Assembly: GCF_000189635.1 (NCBI RefSeq)
Contig: NW_002476481.1
Span: 1,116,001 to 1,180,000, forward strand
Direction of reading: 5' to 3'
DNA from: Tetrahymena thermophila SB210
Taxonomy: Eukaryota > Ciliophora > Oligohymenophorea > Hymenostomatida > Tetrahymenidae
Length of the DNA: 64,000 nucleotides
Shown: piece after piece, positions 51,409-62,935 of the stretch
Layout of the letters: each line of letters begins with the position of its first letter
Position numbering within the stretch: position 1 is the first letter of the stretch
Notes under the pieces: generated by a model
What the model was told of the DNA's origin: nothing
Database searches by the model: none
What the model saw: the letters and a program-made list of their open reading frames with translations, nothing else
Made by a program: the position numbers and the translations under genes

Positions 51409-53697
51409 TCATTATTTCTCTTATTCTTCTTCAATATGATTTGCTTATTAGCTAATTTCTTAATTTTAATGTTTTTAAGCGACTGGTTCGATACCGTTTT
51501 AAGCATCTTCTTTGATCTATTACAAGCAATTTTAATCTTATTCAAAGCTTGTTGGTAGTTAATTTATGGTTTATTAAGCTTTCTCTTAAATTTCTGAAAT
51601 TTGCTTTAAATTGTCTAAATTTACTTCAATATTATTTGAATTTAGTTCATTTTTATTGGAAATTGAATCAAAATTGCTTTATTATTATCCTTAGCTGTCC
51701 TGGTTTTGTTCAACATCCTAAAGAGTTAAATTGTTATTGGCTGTATCTTAAATATTTTTCAAATCTTAACTTTAAGTGCTTTGAACATTTTCAGCTTATT
51801 CATCAAAGAAATTATTTGAAACTATATATCTTATGGCTTGCAATAAGTAATTACGTTCTCTATAAATTTCATCTAACACTAAATTAGTTAGAAGAGTATT
51901 TGCTTTATACCTGAAATTAGATGAGTTAGATTTGTAATTAAATGATAAATCTAATTCTTGAGAGTACTTGTCTCTCTTTTCTTTAAGCTCGTTTATCATT
52001 TCATTGATTTTTTCTTTTTCGGAAAACTAACCTGCTCTGTTACTAACATTATTACTGTTTTCTTAGTCTTCATCTTCAATGTTTTCATGATCATTTCTCC
52101 TTTTTTTCTTATTTTTAGCTTTGCTGTTTTCTGTTTCATTCACTTTTTTTCTTTATTCTTCATGCTAGTTTTGTATTATCTATGTGGTGTCAGCTTAATT
52201 TTACTTCAAGCTTACCAAAGGTACTTCTATTGGCATATCATCGTTTTCCTCTTCAATTATTTAATTTTAATCATTTTTTTATAACTCTAGACTACTATTT
52301 GCTTTATCTTCTATGTTTTATTATACAGAATCATAAATTGCTTTTCTATTTTAGATTTTTTCTAAAATTTAAAGTGTGATAAGTCTCTTTTAAGCTAGTT
52401 TGTTCTTTAATTTATTTTAAAATTTGGCCTTTTACTTCAATTCTTATTCAGAATAATCTATCTTTTGCTAATTGATTCTACTGTCCTCTTACTTTTTAAA
52501 GTTTTCTTAATTTTTATGTCTATCATCTTTCCTATTTTATCTTTTGTCTTTCTTATTTTCAATTTCTTCTCTCATTTTTTTTGTTTTTGGTGCCTTGTCT
52601 CCCTCAGTGTAAAGCTTTCTCAACATTTCATAATGCTTTTATTAAATTTCCAGCTTTTTTAAGCTAGAATTGCTAATCATAATTTTCTTTCTCAGCTTTT
52701 ATTCTAACTTGGAAAGCTCTTCTCTGTTTACTTATCCATTCTATTAATTCCTATATTCTTCTGTTTGTTTTTTCTTGATATTTTCAGAAGTTGGATAGTT
52801 TTTTTTTCTCTATTCTATCCATTTTCTTATTTCATCTTAGTTTTCTTGGTAAATCTACAAACTCACTGCCTAATTTTTATTTTAATGATTCTACTTGTTA
52901 TTTTAATGTGGGTGTTTTTATCCCAAATGAGATCTATTTTATGACTGCTACATATGCTACTATTAGCTTTGTACATCTTTGCTATTTTATAGGTTAGATT
53001 AATCGTTTTATTAATTATTTTAATTGGGGTTATTGTGTTTTCTTTTATTATTTTGATTAAAGTTATTGTTTTTATTTCTATTTTGATTTTAATCTCCATT
53101 GTTATTTTGCTATTGCTACTTATTTTAATTATTTCCATTAAAAGCATTATTTTTATTGTTATTTGTTTGCTAGTTATTTTAATTATTATTATTATTATTT
53201 AACCCTGCTTAATAGTTATTCCTATATTGATTATTGTTATTGTTGTTGTTACCATTATTGTAAAAGTTTTTTTTTTGATTAGGATTGAAACGATTTTATT
53301 GGTTTTTGTTGTGATTGTTATGAAAGTTATTATTACCTTTATACTAATTGTTTTGTTTATTAACTGGTGGAGGAGGAGGTGGTGGCATAGGAGGTTTGTG
53401 AAAATTAAAGAAATTAAAGTTGAAATTGCTATTCATATTAAAATTTTATTAAGAAGGCTGTATTCCTTGCTGTGGCATGAAATTATTCATATTTGGAGTA
53501 TTAAATTAAGTCGTAGGTTTAAAATTTAAAAGATCTATCTTCATATTATTGGCCTAATTAAACATATGAGGCATTTAACTTTGCTAACCGGCTTATTAAT
53601 TCATCGCCATAGGGTTGTTGAAGCTTTAAAAAGTTTATTGATTTGCTTACTAAAAATCTTTGATGGTTTTTTAATCATTATTAGTTTGGTCAGACAT
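51409..53697 (-). CDS. NUFIP1: NUFIP1-like RNA-binding protein (box C/D snoRNP assembly factor)
   Basis: Single exon, 762 residues. The first ~270 residues are Asn/Gln/His-rich with a short polyproline run. At about 280-305 lies the family's signature: a hydrophobic start, then DEIRKWIEQRKKNYPT and ENI, matching the conserved NUFIP1/Rsa1 peptide that binds SNU13/15.5K. The C-terminal 450 residues are charged coiled-coil and acidic linkers. In other eukaryotes NUFIP1/Rsa1 works with R2TP and HSP90 in assembling box C/D snoRNPs in the nucleus. No zinc finger could be recognised. The gene is divergent from the small gene at 54535 and has a decayed copy of its own 3' end downstream. Confidence 0.75.
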
Positions 53698-54534
53698 ATC
53701 TAAAACTATCAAATATACTTACTTATTATAACTTTATTTGTTTAATATAAAAATAGTTTGCTTATTAATTCTAAATTATTTATTGTATTGTATGAATAGT
53801 AGGATTAAGCCTAATTTATTACCAAAATATTGAATAGAATCAAATCAAAAATATTTATTTTTATCTTTCTATTTGCTCGTTTTAACAAATAATAAGTGCT
53901 CACATTTCTCTCAAAATATTATTGGTAGTAATGAAGCAAATAAGCAGTAAAAAATTTCATAGAAAGACTTTTTAGCTTTAAAATTAATTTTTACTATTTG
54001 TCATAAACAGCAGCCATATTAAAAATTATTTTAAAATATAATTTAATTTTTTATTTTAAATTATTTAAAATAAATATGCTGTAAATGCTCTAATTTATGT
54101 ATTATAGAACCATTTTTCTATTTTGATGTAAGCATAACTAATTCTTTAATTTCATAAAAAATTTAGAAATTTTGTTTGATAATTATATAAGAAAAAGCAT
54201 TATATAATTTTAAAATAATTTTTTAACAGCATCTGATAATTAAATTATGAAAGTAAATCAATATTAAATTATCAGAAATATATACATAGAATATTTTCAA
54301 ATTTGAAATGATAAATGCATATACCTCTTTATTTTGTTTGGTAAATATGTTTACTGTTTTGAGGTGAAATCAATGTAATTAATTAATTAATATTTATTTA
54401 TTTAATAATTTAAAATAAACATAGAAAATATTAAACAAATAGTCTGATTAAAAAAGTATTAGGATAAAAAGTTTTATATACACATATTTTAGATACACTT
54501 AAGCTCAAAATTTAAGGATTTTATCATTATAATA
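53698..54534. other. Divergent promoter spacer
   Basis: AT-rich spacer of about 840 bp between divergent genes. A CTGTAAATGCTC match to one end of the 13.8-kb inverted-repeat element occurs near 54079, but no partner end was found, so it is probably chance. Confidence 0.45.
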
Positions 54535-54945
54535 ATGTAGAAAATAGCATTGTACCTATTTATTATTGCTACTATATTAAATATCTGTGTTACAGCTTAA
54601 AAAAGCGACTCAAATATTAATAGATTGCTGACACTTAAAAAGCCATAAGTTTTAAATCAAAATCAAGAATATTAGCTTAAAAAGCAGATTAATCACTCAA
54701 ATCATATTAACTAATTTAAATAAGATGATATTCAATATGAGGAAGGAGATCCTTAGCCTGCTCCTGAACCATAACCAGAACCTTAACCCGATCCATAACC
54801 TAAGCCAGAAGGAAAACCCGATGAAGGTTCTCCTGATAATCCTAATCCTCCAACAAGTATTTGGGATAGGTTATGGTGGAGTTCTTAATAGAATTTAATG
54901 TATAAATATACAGGATTGATTATTATCTTACTTTGTATTATTTGA
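54535..54945 (+). CDS. Small secreted or membrane protein with a Pro-Glu/Gln repeat
   Basis: Single exon, 136 residues. Residues 1-21 form a typical signal peptide (short basic start, hydrophobic core, Ala-type cleavage before Gln22). A central Gln/Asn/Lys-rich part leads into an acidic Pro repeat built from PEPQP and PDPQP units, then a short Trp-rich segment and a final hydrophobic stretch (about 121-136) that ends the protein. The arrangement suggests a surface or secretory-pathway protein held by a C-terminal membrane segment or lipid anchor. I do not recognise the family. Confidence 0.75.
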
Positions 54946-55519
54946 TAGCATTTTGTCTGCTTGTTTATTTCTTTTAGATTCAGCTTTTTATTTCAAATAT
55001 TTCTATCATAACTTAAGAATTGAATATTTTCTATTTAAAGCTATTGATTAAAATTAATTTTAAATGATATTTACTAAGAAACATATATCAAGACAATTCA
55101 AATATATATCTTGTAATTTAATTTTTAATTTTTTAACAATTATCTAATTTATTTTGTAAATAAAAAATAATTATTTTAATTTAAAAGCATAAACAATATT
55201 TTAAAATAAATAGAAAAAATGATATTTTAAAATGAAAATATTAATGATATCTTAAATGAAAGCATTAATGATGATATAAAATGAAATGATGAGAATTAAT
55301 ATCAGTAATTTTATTCATATAAATAGCAAATAATTTGAATATTTTAAGAAGTTAAATTAACTAAGATTAAAAAACATTTAAATTTATAAACTAATTAGTT
55401 TTAAAATATTGAGAAAGAAGGAAAGAAAATTTAGATATTATATTATTTCATAGCTAAATTAATGTAATTAATAAATATTTTAGATAATATAAACAATTTA
55501 AGAGATCAATTCAGACAAA
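54946..55519. other. Intergenic spacer
   Basis: About 570 bp of AT-rich DNA between convergent genes. It includes short imperfect AAATGAAA..ATTAATGATAT units at about 55230-55290. Confidence 0.5.
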
Positions 55520-57508
55520 TCAACTCCATTCAGTTATTAGAAAAGAAGTTTTTTGTTAATTTAATTATTTGATTAAAATGATAGAGGATTGTTTTGAAAG
55601 ATTAATAAAAGAATAAAAATTGCTGTTTTAATAGCTTATATTTTTTATAGTTTTACTTTATTTCCAATCATAAATGACTGCCTATTTGCTACTTCCAGAT
55701 ATCAAAATAGCCTCTGTATTTAATACCTTCACAATATTTAGTTGTTGGTGGAATGATGGCATTGTGAAACCTAAGTTAAATACATTAAATTGAGTAATAG
55801 TTTGCATATATGGTAATGAAAATATCTTGAAATTCCATTTAGAATCAGCTCCAATTAGAATTTATTCGTTTTTTTATGATTTTTTGTTTGTTGATAAGCT
55901 AATTATCTGACTTTTAAATATTTTAATTAAACTTTAAACTATCTTTCCTGATTTTAAATTGATTATATTTATTGTGCCTTGATTATTGCCATAAATCATT
56001 AATTAAATTTTTATCACTAGCATAGCATGAAATTAATCTTGGTATGAAGTTGAAGTTTAGAAAAGCTTTTTAACATTGGGTTTGACAGTTTTAAAGTTAT
56101 TTATTTTCCATACTTCTATTCCGTTTATACTATCCTATCTTACAATGATTTCGTCATGGTTAGACTTGCATAAGAAAGAAATCCCTTAGTATATTAGTGG
56201 GTCTCCTTTCAGTTAATAAACCTTTTAAAAAGTTTTCTTTTCGATAGCAATAACTATATTTCCAAAAAACGACAGACAAATCACATCTCTCAACACAACT
56301 ATTTCAAAAACCTATTTATCACTAACTTTTATCTTTTAACAATATTAACTTATCCAGCTGTCTTGAACTTCAAAAGATTAACTGGATTTTTATTAACCAT
56401 TAAACTAGCTTTTATTAATTTTTTAGTTATTCTATTTCGATGTAGATGAATTATTAATATACTAAGTAAATTGATAATGATTTTAATAATTTTTTTGAAT
56501 GTTCTATTTCTATTTCACATCTTCATTATTTTAAGGAAATTTCTAATTTTTCTGACTCTATTTATCTTAATTTATTAAATTGTTTTAAGTTCTATCTAAT
56601 TTATTCAATTCTTAAGGGTAATCAAGTTTATACTCATTATCAGAAATATTTATGTCGTTTTTATTCATTTTATTTTATTAATATATGCTATTTTATTTAA
56701 CTGATTAGTCTAGAGTATTCTTATCAATTTCTAAAGACTCACTAAAAATTTAATCCTTTTTTTGTTTATTGCTATTGGCATCATTAAAATTTAAATTATC
56801 AGAATAATTTGACTAATTTTTCTATTCCAAGAATTATAATTTATTATTATCATCTTGCATTTTAATTTTTATGTTTTATTATTATTATTAACTTAAATTG
56901 CCAAAACTTTAATCTCCCTAACTACAATTTTAATTTAAATGTGATTTTTTATTTTCTTCAGGGCTGCAATTTGGAAATCCTAAATTAGGCTGTAAATTAT
57001 TTTACTATTTTACTTATTGAATTTAACTTCCATTAAAATTAAGTTTTCCATTACCGATTAAAAAATTGCTTGTAGAATTTTATTCATTTTGATACTATGA
57101 GATTGAACATAATTCTTATTCCAATACATCAGTATGATTATCTTTCTCCTTTAGACTTTCATAATCATTTTCGTTAAGAATATTAAGAAATTACATTTTT
57201 TAATTTAAATCTTCTATTTACTAATTTTAAAGAAGATTATCTTATCCAGCTAAAATATCTTCTTTGTCCAAATTTATTAGCTTTTATGATTTCATTTTTT
57301 CATATTAATTATACCTAAAAATATATAAAGATCCATCTTATGTTCCCCAATAAAAATCATTATTGTACTCGTCATGAACAATACCAGCTGTTAGATTTAA
57401 TATTGGACTGCTAATAATTCTTTTAAACTATCCTTAAAAAGGGACATCCTATTAATCAGAAGTATTTGATTCATTTATCTCCTATTTTTACGATGCTTTT
57501 TAATTCAT
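55520..57508 (-). CDS. Propeller-like protein, long member of a three-gene tandem family
   Basis: Single exon, 662 residues. The N-terminal block (IVHDEY...YWGTQDGSLYIF) resembles the corresponding block of the two shorter neighbours (SAWSGI...YYGTQNG..VRL). Residues about 75-330 are a Gln/Asn-rich insert lacking in those neighbours at this length. The C-terminal half has repeated short beta-strand units ending in phrases such as GNIVIAI, INGIEVWKI, GTINIINLKSG and SKQAVIYDWK, as in degenerate WD40 propellers. No catalytic motif is visible. The likely role is protein interaction; the family appears ciliate-specific to me, which is an inference. Confidence 0.75.
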
Positions 57509-57980
57509 TTAAATTAATTGCAATTATTAATTTATTTGTCAGTTTATTACAATTCTTTAAGTTAATTTTACTTATTACTTTTCTTGATATATAAAATAAA
57601 AAGTACACTCTTAGAAATTATTTTATTAAACTAAGATATGCTTAAACAAATATAAAACTTCTTTTCAAATTTGAAATTATTTTAGTTTTTAAACTTTTTG
57701 TTTGAATATTATTTGCAAAATTTATTGAATTCATCTTAAAAGTCCAACAAATTATGTGTTTAGTTTTTATTTATTTATAAATACTTTTAACAAAGATCAT
57801 AAAAATGCTAATTTTTTCTCTCAAAAACTCAAAAACGCTGATTGTGATCAGAAATAAAGAAATTAATTTGATCAAAAATAAAAGAAGCTCAAAAATAAGC
57901 ATATAAAAAATATTAGCGAAGTAAAATACTCAATTTTCATTTACAAAATATATAGTAAATGAAATATTTAAAGAGATTTC
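57509..57980. other. Spacer between propeller-like genes
   Basis: AT-rich spacer of 472 bp between two minus-strand paralogues. Nothing else was recognised. Confidence 0.5.
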
Positions 57981-59153
57981 TCAATACAAGATTGTAATAT
58001 CGCTTTTTTTTTCATGAGTCAAATAAAGAAGATTATTGTGAATGAATGAGCCAACAAATTAAGATTAGTCTGTATATTTTTTTATAACTTTTCCAGACTG
58101 CCATTCGAAGAAAAGCAAATAGGGAAATGATCCGCCGATTAACACAACTTCAGGGTTAACAAAATTGAAGAGAAATATTTAAACTCTGCTTGAACAATCT
58201 AGTTCCTCTTATTTAAAAATGTTGGAGATTTTATATAACTAAGTGACTTTTCCAGTTATGTAGTCAATGAAAGACAGTTCATCTGAAGTAGAAACAACAG
58301 CTATCGTTTTATATTTAGGGATATAAATAATCCTTTTTATATTGAACTATGTTTAAGTGTCAATATTCTTTATAATTCTCCTATTTTTAATGCTGTACAC
58401 AGATAGCTACTTATTGTATAAACCAATAAATAAAAAATCATTATAGACATATAAACAAGTGACTTAATCAACTAGATGTATTTGTCTATCATAATATTTA
58501 AATTTATTATTTTCTATTTTCCCAAATCGAAGGAACGAACTCTAGCTACTTTTTTCTTTGAAGATAATTGTATTATTTTTAGATTTTGCAAACTACATTG
58601 CAGAAAAGGGGTTTTCTACAAGGAATATTCTTTCTAAGTTTTGATTAATTATGTGCAGCTAATAAAATCCTTATTACCTAGTACTAACTGCTATATTATT
58701 ATTGTTAAGTTATCCTATTTACAAGCATGGATAGTTGCTATCATAAAGCTTTAGGATTTAAATATTTAAATTTCTACTTTTTTCATCACCTTTGCCAACT
58801 TAATTTTCATTTTCACTCCTATTTTTATTTTCAATTTCATGATCAAATATCTTAAAAACATTATTTTAGTTTTCACATTCTTTTCTAGCACTTTATGTTT
58901 CCTGTATGCTTAATCTCACAGCAAAACCATGCTCCGTTCCATAAAAGTATATGGGTTTTTAGTCGCTTCTTATGTTAATACCACTCCATGCTGATCCTAT
59001 ATTTAAAGCTTATTCTGAATTATCTTGATTTGAGTTATCTATGCTGTTATCCTTATCTAAATCTATTTTTTACAGAAGCTTGCATTCAAACACTTCAAGA
59101 TTTAGCTATTACCTCTTATTATTTTTTCTTTATTAATATTTTTAGGATGCCAT
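57981..59153 (-). CDS. Propeller-like protein, middle copy of the tandem family
   Basis: Single exon, 390 residues, ending at TGA 57981-57983. The start block (GSAWSGI...YFYGTEHGFAVRLS), repeated propeller-like strands (FLFIGLYN..LSVYSIKN, TIAVVSTSDELSFIDYITG) and the end (LLFFEWQSGKV...FVGSFIHNNLLYLTHEK) align end to end with the gene at 60304-61536. No TAA or TAG interrupts when these are read as Gln. No signal peptide or membrane helix is evident. It probably serves as an interaction propeller; its ligand is unknown. Confidence 0.8.
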
Positions 59154-60303
59154 CAACAATTAACTTTTTTAAATTATTTTTATCTAATTAATTATCAGCA
59201 GGTCTTTCTAAAAAACTTTTAAAATATTTAATTTCTTAATATCACAAAATCCAAAGTAGAACTGATCTGATTTATAATGAATTTTGATATCTAATCACTT
59301 TTCGATATAATAATATATATTAATTCTTAAAATTACCTGCATCTAATATTAAGTTGAGATATTTAATAAGTTTTATCCATATTAAAATCCTCTAAGAACC
59401 AAATTATTTCTCTTTTAATAAAAAATAAACCTTAATGCCTATTAAATTAATAATAAAAAAAGTGTAAATAAAGTAAAATTAATTAAGTATTTAAAGTAGT
59501 TTTTGTTGTAAAATACTTGAATTTTTCGAATAAAAAATACTTTAAAGTAAATAAAAATACAAGCTAATTTAGTAAGAAAACAAAATTTGGAATTAATTGC
59601 AAAAATATTCTCAAAAATTAACTAAATTATCCATAAATGTTTAAATATTAAAATTGAAATTAAATTAAATGGAATTTAAATAAAATATTTAAATTTAGAA
59701 TCATATATATAAAGATTAAAGTGAAAAAAATATCAAATTTTAAATAACTTAAATCCTAACATTTAAAATTAAGCAAAAATATGAAACCTTTTTTAGGATA
59801 AAAATTTTAAAAGAATTTTTATTTGACTTCATTTTTGATAATAAATACTCAAGATTCTAAACTAAATAAATTAAAAATCAGTTTATAAAAAAGTTTAAAT
59901 TGATAATCTTGAATAAAATATAAACGAAAGAAAGTGATTAAAGATTAAATAATTTGTATTCTCAATTATAAAAATAATCTATAAGTACAAAATATTAAAT
60001 TTTAAATTAAATAAAAAATTATAAAGAGTTTTTATTATTTATTAAATGTATTTCATATTTGTAAAATGCAAATTAAAAATTAACAATTTCATAAAATTAT
60101 TTTATTTAATTTCCAAAACAAAAAAAATGTTTAAAATTTATTGTATTAAATAGCTTATTTTATGTATGTATAAGTTGATATAATGAGATATTTTAACTTA
60201 TTTTTTCAATTCGTATATATTTTATTAAATTAGATTAATATAAGATTGTTATTGATTAAATTTATTTAATTATTTTTGCTTACAATTGTTTATATATAAT
60301 AAA
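59154..60303. other. Spacer between propeller-like genes
   Basis: 1.15 kb of very AT-rich DNA. No gene or clear repeat was seen. Confidence 0.5.
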
Positions 60304-61536
60304 TCATTGAATAATTGAAATAAAACTACTCTTTTCATGAGTTAGATATATAAAATTATTATAGAAAATAGCTCCCACAAAGTTAGCATAATCTACATAC
60401 TTTTTTAAAACTTTACCTGCCTTCCAGTCGAAAAAAAATAAACAATTAAAGGATCCTCCAATTAAAACAACATCATCATTTACAAAACAGAAGAGGAATA
60501 TTTCAAATTTGTCAGAAAATTGAATATTTTACATCTAAAATATTTCTTTTAATTTGTACTAAATGATCACTTCACCACTCATTAGATTGATGAAGGAGAT
60601 TTAATCTTCTAATGATATAACTACTACAATTTTCAAACTATTGTTGTATGCTATTTTTTTAGCATATGTGTCTATTTTAGGATTTATCAGTTTTATTAAC
60701 TTTCTTTTTTTAATACTGTAAACATAAACCTTTTTTTGGTAAAGCCCCACAAACAAAAAATCACCATCTGCAAGTATTGTTGTAGGAAAGATGGTTTTGT
60801 CCTCAAATGTTATTTGTTTTTTATAAAGTTTAAGCTTTTGGTCAATAATTTTACTGAAAAGAATTTGAGAAGATTATTCGAATGACATTGTATTTCTGAA
60901 TATCAAAATATTATTAAAAGAACGAGTAAAATGTTGTGTAGAAACTTAATTTTATAAAGTTTAAAGTAGATTTAAATTTTCATCGAAAATTTTCAGTTCA
61001 AAGTTATATTATTCTCTTCCGCTCAAAATAACACAATTATTCACCTAGCCAACCTGATAGCAAGGTTACTTATCGCCATAAATTTAAAAAGCTTTGATAT
61101 GCAAAATGTGATCTTATTCGCATATTTAGTTATCCTACTAACTAAATAAATTATTATCCTTTATCTATTATTGTCTGCTTATTACATGCCTGAGTTATTT
61201 TATGACTTATAGACCATCTTTTTTTGTTTAATTTTAAGATTATTAACCTTCCTTGCTCTATTAATTGCTTTCTATTTCTATATTTTAAGCTAATTTTTCC
61301 ATACTCAATCTAACTATGATTCCATTCTATGTTCCATAGTAGAATAAAGGAATACTATCTAGTCTCTAATTTATTCCACTCCATGCACTTCCTATAATAG
61401 GGCATTAAACCTACTTTTCTTCTTGAACTTTTTCATTTAAATCAATTTTCTTGAACAGTTTACACTAAAAATTTTCAAAATCTAAACCATTATATTTTTT
61501 TTTATTTTGATTATTTGGCATAATCTTTTTTATCAT
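60304..61536 (-). CDS. Propeller-like protein, upstream copy of the tandem family
   Basis: Single exon, 410 residues. It is closely paralogous to the gene at 57981-59153: shared blocks include GSAWSGI, GDFLFVGLYQKKVYVYSIKK, ISFINLMSGEV and the C-terminal FDWKAGKV...LTHEKSS. The N-terminus is basic and Asn-rich. The start was chosen as the first ATG in frame; a second one lies five codons downstream. The three genes keep the same strand and exon-free structure, consistent with serial tandem duplication, the 662-residue copy having diverged most. Confidence 0.8.
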
Positions 61537-62389
61537 TGCAATTAATTAGGATTGATTGGTTTAAAGCTCAAATAAAGAATCTTTAATTAATTATTTATTT
61601 ATCAAATTTTTTTTTTCCCTAATGATTTACTTTCTTTCTTATATAAAATACTTATTTGCTTTTAATAAAATAGAAATCTATTTATAATTAAGCTAATCTG
61701 ATTTCACGTTTAAACAAACAAACCTTTTTATAAATAATATTTCTGAGATTCAAATTATACATGTCAAAAGCTTATTTATTTAATTAACAAGAATATTCAT
61801 TTTAATTAAAATACATTAAATGAAAATAGCTTTTGAGAATTTTTATTAATAAAAAACAAATTTTCAATTATTAATAAAATTTATGTAAAAATTTAATTAA
61901 ATTGTATAAAACACACATTTTAGTTTTTTAAAATTGTTTAAAAATGTTATTTTTTTTTCAAAATATTTATATAAAAATATTAGAATCCCTTATAAAAATA
62001 TTATAAATATAGCTGGTTTAAAACTCTAACTAGATTGTTATAACAAGGAATATGCATGGAATATTTTTAATTCTAAAATCATATAGTAGCAACAAGAAAT
62101 GAATGCATTATTTAAAGTTTTTTTATATATAAAATATTCTTTTTAATTTTCAAAATTTATATCAAAAATATTACATTTATAAGCATAATTTTATACTTCT
62201 TATTAAACATTAATACTGCAAATTATTGAAAAAAAATGGAATTAATGTTAGATATGTTATAAAAAATTTTAATTCAATTTTATATAATAGTGCAGGTCTA
62301 AATGATTCATACATGTATTTTTAAATTTGAATAAGTTTTCTTAATTTTCTTAATATCTATTTTCATTTATTTTTAAGTGTATCTTGTTT
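61537..62389. other. Divergent intergenic spacer
   Basis: AT-rich spacer between the last propeller-like gene and the duplicated 5' end at 62390. No gene was seen. Confidence 0.5.
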
Positions 62390-62590
62390 ATAAAGAGAAA
62401 ATAATAAATAATAATTAATTAGAAATAACATTTTTAGACTGAAAACCCTAACAAAATAAGCTATTATTAACATGAAAAAATTTTATGATGGTCCTAAGTT
62501 TCCTCTTATTAAATAAGCAAAAATCTTAGAATCCTTTTTAAATTGGAACTGTATTAATGTTGCTCCGTGTAAAGTAATATTACAGTAACA
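62390..62590 (+). pseudogene. Decayed tandem copy of the 5' end of the gene at 62936
   Basis: This stretch resembles 62895-63095 with an offset of about 505 bp. Shared anchors are TTAGAAATA.CA (62419 and 62925) and GATGG.CCT with its surroundings (62488 and 62993). The position of the start codon reads ATT instead of ATG and the frame decays soon after. It is a partial duplicate without the rest of the gene. Confidence 0.65.
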
Positions 62591-62935
62591 AAAGAATACT
62601 TATTTAAATATGTATATTCAAAATATTAATCTAAAGTCAAATATAGTTTTATACTTTTTATACAAATTATAGAATAAATATTTAACTATTTTTAGCTATG
62701 AATAAAGAAATTGTAAACAAATTTTATATAGTAGCATAGACTTTAATTTATCACAAATATTTTTTTAATTTCACTTAGTTTTCTGTAGTTTTATTAAGTA
62801 AAGTTTCTTATAAAAGTAGAAAATATTCATTTGTTTTGATTTCCATAAAGTAAATAAAGGTACTTAAAGATTTGATTTTTAAGAAAATCTAATTTAAATA
62901 GAAAAAATAGTAAAAAGTAATTAGTTAGAAATAGC
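62591..62935. other. 5' flank of the last gene
   Basis: AT-rich spacer, partly homologous to the flank of the decayed copy upstream; presumably holds the promoter. Confidence 0.5.

Noticed and set aside
51549-53529. Series of plus-strand hydrophobic ORFs (51549-51887, 51958-52284, 52182-52379, 52465-52662, 52791-52997, 53227-53529)
   Set aside because: These are antisense reflections of the Asn/Gln/Lys-rich NUFIP1-like gene; poly-Asn codons read backwards give Ile/Val/Leu-rich peptides that only look like membrane proteins.
54076-54100. Second copy of the inverted-repeat element
   Set aside because: Only about 12 bases match one terminus and there is no opposing inverted end or flank duplication.
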